From NCBI RefSeq assembly GCF_030052815.1, contig NC_079505.1, positions 62,865,309-62,929,308 on the forward strand: DNA of 64,000 nt, in the 5' to 3' direction. The notes beneath the pieces were generated by a model. It searched no databases and was not told the origin of the DNA. It saw nothing but the letters and a program-made list of their open reading frames with translations. Made by a program: the position numbers and the translations under genes. Positions 58,322 to 64,000 of the stretch are shown here, piece after piece. Origin of the DNA: Hevea brasiliensis (Eukaryota > Streptophyta > Magnoliopsida > Malpighiales > Euphorbiaceae). How positions within the stretch are numbered: the stretch's first letter is position 1; each line of letters begins with the position of its first letter.

Positions 58322-58786
58322 GTGGCTGGTACTTTTTCCATCTTTGAACAAGCTGTTTATGTGTTGTTTGATCCTGGCTCCACACACTCATATTTTAGTG
58401 CTAGCATTGCTTGTTCTGCTACTATTCCCTACTTGGAAATGGACTTTGATGTACTAGTGACTAGTCCATTAGGTCAGGAGGTTAAGGTAAATATGTTGTA
58501 TAAGGATTGTCCTTTAGTGATCCAAGGACATACTTTTTTGTCTAACATTATTGACATGTCCTTCCGAGATTATGATATCATCTTAAGTATGGATTGGTTA
58601 GCCAAGCATCACGCCATGATCGACTGTAGATTGAAGATGGTCACTTTTGGTTTTCCTGAGAATGCAGATGTAGTAATACATGAGGAGAGGCAGTTATTGC
58701 CATCCAAAATCATTTCAGCTGCACTTGCTAGAAAGATTATTAGAAAAGGGCGTGAAACATATTTGGCCCATGTGATAGACACCTAA
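58322..58786 (+). pseudogene. Element D: aspartic protease domain
   Basis: The longest intact stretch of D. It contains VLFDPGSTHSYFS, the usual D-S/T-G-A-T-H-S catalytic site in a variant DPGSTHS form, and DIILSMDWLAKHHA, the equivalent of the ILGMDWL motif. It corresponds to the retropepsin domain between gag and RT. It ends with TAA in the linker before RT (VIDT), so the polyprotein is broken here. Confidence 0.85.
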
Positions 58787-60497
58787 GTAGGGAGTCTAAA
58801 ATTAAGGGATATTCCTACTATATATGATTTTTCGGACTTCTTTCCTGAAGAGTTACCAGGATTACCTCCAGAAAAAGAGGTGCAATTTGAAATAGAGATT
58901 ATGCCTGGTGTGAAGCCAATTTCCATCACTTCTTATGGGATAGCACTTACTAAGTTGAAAGAGTTGAAGGTGCAATTACAAGAATTGATAGATAAGAGTT
59001 TCATCTTCCCTAGTATGTCACCTTGGGGAGCACCAGTATTATTTGTGAAAAAGAAGGATGATACTCTCCGTCTATGCATAGACTACAGACAGTTGAATAA
59101 GGCGACCATAAAGAGCAGATATCCTCTGCCATAGATTGATGATCTATTTGATTAGCTGAAGGATGCAACTGTATTCTCCAAGATTGATTTGATATCGGGA
59201 TACTACCAGTTGAGGGTACAGGAGTAGAGTATTCCTAAAACTGCCTGTAGGACTCGGTATGGCCACTATGAGTTCTTGATGATGCCATTCGAGTTAACTA
59301 ATGCTCCAGCTGCTTTTATGGGCCTAGTGAACACTATCTTCAGGCCAAATTTGGATCAGTTTATTATGGTGTTCATTGATGATATTTTGGTGTACTTAAA
59401 GAATGCAGAGGAACATGATAAGCACTTGAGGATTGTATTGCAGACTTTGAGGGAGAAACAGTTGTATGCCAAACTATCGAAATGTGAGTTTTGACTGAAG
59501 GAGATTACATTTTTGGAGCATATTATATCTTCAAAGGGTATCAAGGTGGATCCCAACAAAGTAGAAGCTATCCTTAATTGGAAGCCACCCAGAAGTATCA
59601 CTGAAGTTTGGAGTTTCCTTAGTTTAGCTGAGTATTATTGAAGGTTTGTGAAGGGATTCTCCATGCTAGCATCTCCGCTGACTAAGCTACTTAGGAAGGA
59701 TGTGAAATTTTAGTGGACTAATCAATGCCATAAGAGTTTTCATGAGTTGAAGAGGTGTTTAATTGAAGCTTCAGTCTTAACTTTGCCCACCTTGGATAGA
59801 AAGTACACCATATACAGTGATGCTTCTCATAATGGATTGGGCTGTGTATTGATGCAAGATAAAAATGTCATTGCCTATGCTTCTCACCAGCTTAAACCAC
59901 ATGAGAGGAATTATCCTACGCACGACTTGGAGCTAGCAGCTATTGTCTTTGCCTTGAAGATCTAGAGACATTACTTGTATGGGGAGAGATGTTATATATA
60001 TACAGATCATGAAAGTTTGAAGTATTTTGACACACAAAAGAAGTTAAATTTGAGGCAGAGGAGATGGTTAGAACTGATAAAAGGTTATGAGTGCTTAATA
60101 GACTATCAGCCTGAAAAAGCTAATATTGTAGCTGATGCTTTAAGTTGCAAGACTATGGTTGGTTTAAGGGTTTCTCCATTGTCCGTGGTGCATGATTAAG
60201 GGTGATGAAGATGGGCAGATGGTAGCTACTTGGCAAGTGAAGCCAATGCTGATAGAACAAATTAAGGCAGCTGCACAGAATGATGATAAGTATGAGAAGT
60301 TGATGGAAGAGGCTCAAGATGGCAAGAAACTAGAGTTGACAGTAAATGATAAGGGCTTGTTGTTATATCAGGGCAGAATGTGCATTCCTGATAATGTTGA
60401 ACTGAGGCATACCATTTTAAAGGAAGCACATGATTCACCCTTTGCGATGCACCCTTGTGGAACCAACATGTACAGAGCCATGAAAGAGTATTATTAG
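58787..60497 (+). pseudogene. Element D: RT, RNase H and start of integrase
   Basis: RT starts near 58860 ([33 protein letters not shown]) and contains the catalytic VFIDDILVY box near 59371-59397. RNase H follows ([38 protein letters not shown]). The integrase N-terminus begins near 60390 (LKEAHDSPFAMHPCGT) and is cut after MKEYY at 60497 by a minus-strand LTR. TAG codons at 59132, 59153 and 59225 and a TGA near 59492 interrupt the frame. Motifs and spacing are nearly those of element A, so A and D are members of one family. Confidence 0.92.
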
Positions 60498-61032
60498 TGT
60501 AACACCCCCTCCCGTCTATAGTGTAGTAGAGTAAGGCGTGCTACATTCGGTGCCAAAGCACCCTATCATGTGTTATCGTTTACAATATTAATTTAATATC
60601 CATTTAATTTTATTATCTCGTAGAAAATTTTTTTTTATCCCATTTCATTTTTATGGAGACCCAAACAGAGCCCCCTCTGTTCTATTAGTGCATGGTGGGT
60701 TTTCATGTTACCTGTTAAAACAATTCATATCCTTTACATCCAATCATTCATCATATTATTCCTCATGCTCATATAAATTTTTAAGAAAATAAAATACTGT
60801 ATTTCATTCATATAAAGTCAAGTATAATATTTACAATTCATATACAATCCAAAATTATTCACATCATTTAATTACATACAATACCAAAATGCAAAATCTA
60901 ATATGTACATAAGCCCTACCAAAATGACTAATGAGGTGACAACCCACACTATAGTAGATCTGGTCCAAGTCTAGTCTAGGCCCTACTGCTGCTGCTGCTC
61001 TCTAGTACCTACGCGTGGTAAGAACCAACGCA

Positions 61033-61049
61033 CTAAGCATAACGCTTAG
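61033..61049 (-). promoter_or_regulatory. LTR hairpin (CTAAGC / GCTTAG)
   Basis: CTAAGC-ATAAC-GCTTAG followed by TGGTGC, equivalent to the hairpin at 15366-15383. Confidence 0.55.
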
Positions 61050-61718
61050 TGGTGCATAAATAAAGAAAAAAATAACTAAACAATTTAAAATAATTATTTC
61101 ACGTATAACCTTATAAATAAATATCAAATTTCATGTTTTTAAAATCTTTTACATGTTTTCTAGAACTTTGGAAGTAAATAAGCTAATAGGGATCTTTTCT
61201 GTGCATATACCTTATATTCAGTCTTATAAAATTCATATTAATGATTTTCTCATGTACTTATTTATATTTAAGGCTTATTTCTTTTATCTGTGCCCAAGTA
61301 ATCTATGACAAACTATAAAGACTGGATACACGGGAGTATACTAGTTAGACATACGTATGTCTACCCAATATACAACAGTTATATCAGACACAAGGCCAGT
61401 GGACAGTCATAAGCCAGTAATAATGAAAATTGGCACTATGGCCATCGAGCAGGCATAAAGCTAGTAGAACAATCATCTTAGACATGTTGTCTGTCAATGA
61501 TTATCCTTGTGGGCAGTACTGCAATATGTAGTCCCTAATTAGTATACTAATCGACCCATGTTATATAAGTAAGCCTAGGTATACTTTGGGCAAATTAATA
61601 TTATTAAGTATTTATTAACATTTTCATGTTATTTATGATGGGAAACATATGTCCCACATGCATATTCATGTCACTTTATGTTTAACAATTCATTTTGATT
61701 AACTTCATATCATATAAC

Positions 61719-63056
61719 TAGGGATGGCCACAGTCCGGTTTTGAACTAGAACTGAATCGAAACCGGTTCGGTCAAAACTGGACCAAAATGATCAAAATCG
61801 GACCGAAATGGTCAAAACCGAAACTGGCTTCGAACCGGATCGAAACAGTCCTTCTACGATTTGATTCAGGTTCATATATTTTTAGAAACCGTGAACCAGC
61901 GGTTCCGAACCGGATTGAACTAATGGTTCTGAACCGAACCAAATCGACAATTTAAATACAAAAGAATTCAATAAATATTTCACTCCACTCCTAATTCATT
62001 TATATATATATATTTTATTAATTCTCTACACAATTATTCTCTACACTCTCTTTAATTCTTAATACTCTTTCAATTTCTCTCAAATTTTCTAAATAATTAT
62101 TTTCTACACTCCTTTTAATTCTCAGTACTCTCACAATTCCCCTACTTTATTATTTTATATGCTCACTAAAATTTTTAATACTACCTCAATTACTCTGTTA
62201 TTATTTTATATCTTCAATAAAATTTTCAACAGCTTCTATTTTATTTTTTTTTCTTTTATACTTTTTTAATTATCAATTATCATATAATTTTTTTAAAATG
62301 GGCAAGTAATACTCAACTCAACTCAATTCAATTCAACTAAACTTTTATCCCAAAAATTTATTGGGGTCGGCTATATGGATTCTCTTTCTTCACTTTAAAT
62401 GATTTTGGGTTAAATCATCGGAAATGTGTAATGCTTCTAGGTCATATTGTACTATTCTCCTCCAAGTCAGTTTAGGTCTACCTCTTCTTTTCTTTCTATC
62501 CTCTAACCTAATGTACTTCACATGACCAAACCACCTCAATCTCCCTTCTCTCAACTTATAACTGAAAATTTTGATTCTTCTAAATTCTAAAGGGATACAT
62601 AGGTAAAATTAAGTTCATGCACATTTTTCTATTTTTTTTAAAATTAATTTCATTTCTAGTTTTTTAATAAGTTAAAGTCTTTGCTTATTAAATTTTTCTT
62701 AAAAATAAGTTATTTTTATTCTTTTTTTTTCTTATTTTATTTTGATTGAAAGATTTCTAAGAAAAATTAAAATATTTTTACAAATATAACTTAATAAATC
62801 AATAAAATTTTTCTCTAATTTTTTTCCTTTAAGTCGCTCTTAAACCGCCCCTAAACAGCTTTCAAACCATCTTGAACCGTCATTTTTCGAATCGTTCTTT
62901 AAACCGTTTTAAACTGGGGCTCGAACTGGAACCGGTGGTTCATGAACCATCTTCCAAACCGTCCCATGATGGTTTGGTTCAGTTCATGATTTCATTGAAC
63001 CTGAACCGACGGTTCAGGAACCGTAACCGGCGGTTCCTGAACCATGGCCACCTCTA
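61719..63056. mobile_element. hAT-like non-autonomous element with perfect 8-bp duplication
   Basis: The terminal inverted repeats TAGGGATGGCCA and TGGCCACCTCTA bound 1338 bp. CATATAAC is duplicated exactly on both sides (61711-61718 and 63057-63064), the 8-bp length typical of the hAT superfamily. The sub-terminal parts are rich in AACCGGTTCG/GGTTC(A/C)GAACCG motifs in both orientations, able to fold back. No transposase frame is visible. It contains a LINE tail at 62296-62570. Confidence 0.88.
62296..62570 (-). mobile_element. RTE-type LINE 3' fragment inside the hAT-like element
   Basis: It matches the 3' part of the fragment at 39716-40385 (shared stretches such as TTTATCCCAAAAATTT, GTCGGCTATATG, AAGTCAGTTTAGGTCTACC). 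On the minus strand it ends in short TTGAGTTGAATTGAG-type repeats. It was severely 5'-truncated on insertion. Confidence 0.82.
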
Positions 63057-64000
63057 CATATAACAAGTAATTTTTATGAACCTTTCTCAAGGTCCAGATT
63101 TGATATCTCAACTTTACCTAACAATTTAGTCAAGATGTGGCCACTGTTTGGCCATACATCCTTCATGGAAGTTGTTCTTCTATGTGTTATCTTTGTTTTC
63201 CCTTTATCATGTTATTTGAAGTTTTAGAACTCAAGTTATGGTCAAATAACCATAACTGGTTCACTATCTCTTTCTGGGTCCAAAGTTAGGCAGATTCTGA
63301 AGTCTATTTTAGTCTAATTAATTAGATATGTTACAGTCATTTTTAGGCTTAATATTCTTCATAAAAGTTCTTACCCTATGTCTTATGGTCACTCAAAAAT
63401 TTTAATTATAATTTTCCATATTTCATAGAATTAGTTATGGCCAAATCACTGGCCTGGACTCATGTGCCTTGTGCCTTCAGGGTCCATGTTCAGGTTAGTA
63501 GGTTTGACCTCCATTTTAGGGTTTTTATGTTCATAGTTTGAAAACCATGTCTGAAACAAAGTTGGAGTCCTATTTCTTAGGGTTCCAGATCAGTATGGCT
63601 CATCCTAATTGGAGTTTTCTACTGGTAGATATGACTAAATGAGTGTTCTGGGGTCAAATGATCACTTAGGAAATTTCTAGAATTCACACACTGACTTAAC
63701 CTAGTTAATTGACCTAGTTTCCTAGGTTTCTGGGTTTTGGTAAAATCATCAATGTTGTAGATCTATGTCTTTTGGAAGTTTTTCCACTAGTTTCATTGGA
63801 TTTGGGTTTTTATAGACCAAGTTATGGCCATTTTGCCAAAACTGGTCGGGTGAGCTTTAGTCCAAGAAATTCTAGGCAGAATGGTGCAGGTCAGTTTGGT
63901 ATCCTAAATTGAGTCAACAATTTCATTTGGTTAGAGGCATTCTGGGCTTAGTGTTCTTAATGAAAGTTGTAGTCCTATGCCTAATCTTTCCAATGGTATA

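Larger units (their letters stand above)
60498..64000 (-). mobile_element. Minus-strand LTR, TGTAACACCC family relative, running past the window
   Basis: It starts at TGTAACACCCCCTCCCGTC directly after the broken integrase frame; the flank ATTAG (60493-60497) is the likely target duplication, whose partner is outside. It shares with the LTRs at 14694-25518 the 'GTGTAG...TGCTACATTCGGTGCC' end, the CTAAGC...GCTTAG hairpin (61033-61049) and, after 63090, the diverged modules. It is interrupted by a hAT-like element at 61719-63056. Whether it is a solo LTR or part of a full element cannot be told. Confidence 0.82.

Noticed and set aside
1..64000. Bacterial-style systems, CRISPR arrays, rRNA or tRNA genes
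   Set aside because: None seen on either strand. The content is plant nuclear genes and transposable elements.

Overview
The window is plant nuclear DNA, almost certainly from a eudicot. It is AT-rich. It holds two split genes with GT..AG introns (one with a plant-specific domain), initiator-Met-tRNA-primed LTR retrotransposons, TRIM and hAT-like non-autonomous elements and an RTE-type LINE. A large-genome eudicot such as a Euphorbiaceae tree would fit, but the sequence does not prove a species.

Layout. 1-34242 is a nest of retrotransposons. The outermost visible element (B) is a Ty3/gypsy chromovirus-like copy whose gag/protease lies at 13218-14693, pol at 25524-28302 and 3' LTR at 28396-34242. 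A second chromovirus-like element (A) runs from before base 1 to 13217 and appears to sit inside B's gag. A is itself broken by two solo LTRs (1764-3448 and 3520-7680) and a rearranged TRIM cluster (8246-9206). B's pol is split by a complete gag-only element with about 4.8-kb LTRs (14694-25518, minus). B's 3' LTR is split by another solo LTR (29905-32915, minus). Most of these insertions can be delimited exactly because 5-bp target-site duplications (TSDs) flank them and the broken reading frame or LTR resumes across them.

34243-48297 is the gene island. It holds a GTD-binding (DUF593) myosin-binding-type protein gene (35173-36631, minus) and a six-exon calcineurin B-like EF-hand gene (42757-47587, minus). 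Between and inside them lie microsatellites, an RTE LINE tail and hAT-like foldback elements.

48298-60497 is a third chromovirus-like element (D): a 5' LTR carrying two nested solo LTRs, then a tRNA-iMet primer-binding site, gag, protease, RT, RNase H and the start of integrase. It is cut at 60498 by a minus-strand LTR that continues past the window end. That LTR contains a hAT-like element with a perfect 8-bp TSD, which itself contains an RTE LINE tail.

All retroelement reading frames are broken, so the two cellular genes are the only protein genes I support as intact. The most unusual items are: a TRIM insertion bounded by two oppositely oriented LTR 5' ends (108-bp perfect inverted repeats) with a perfect TSD; a diverged module of about 195 bp repeated in tandem inside the chromovirus LTRs and also present in an unrelated LTR; a small hairpin shared by otherwise diverged LTR families; and repeated Gln(CAG)-to-TAG stops that look like methylation-driven decay.
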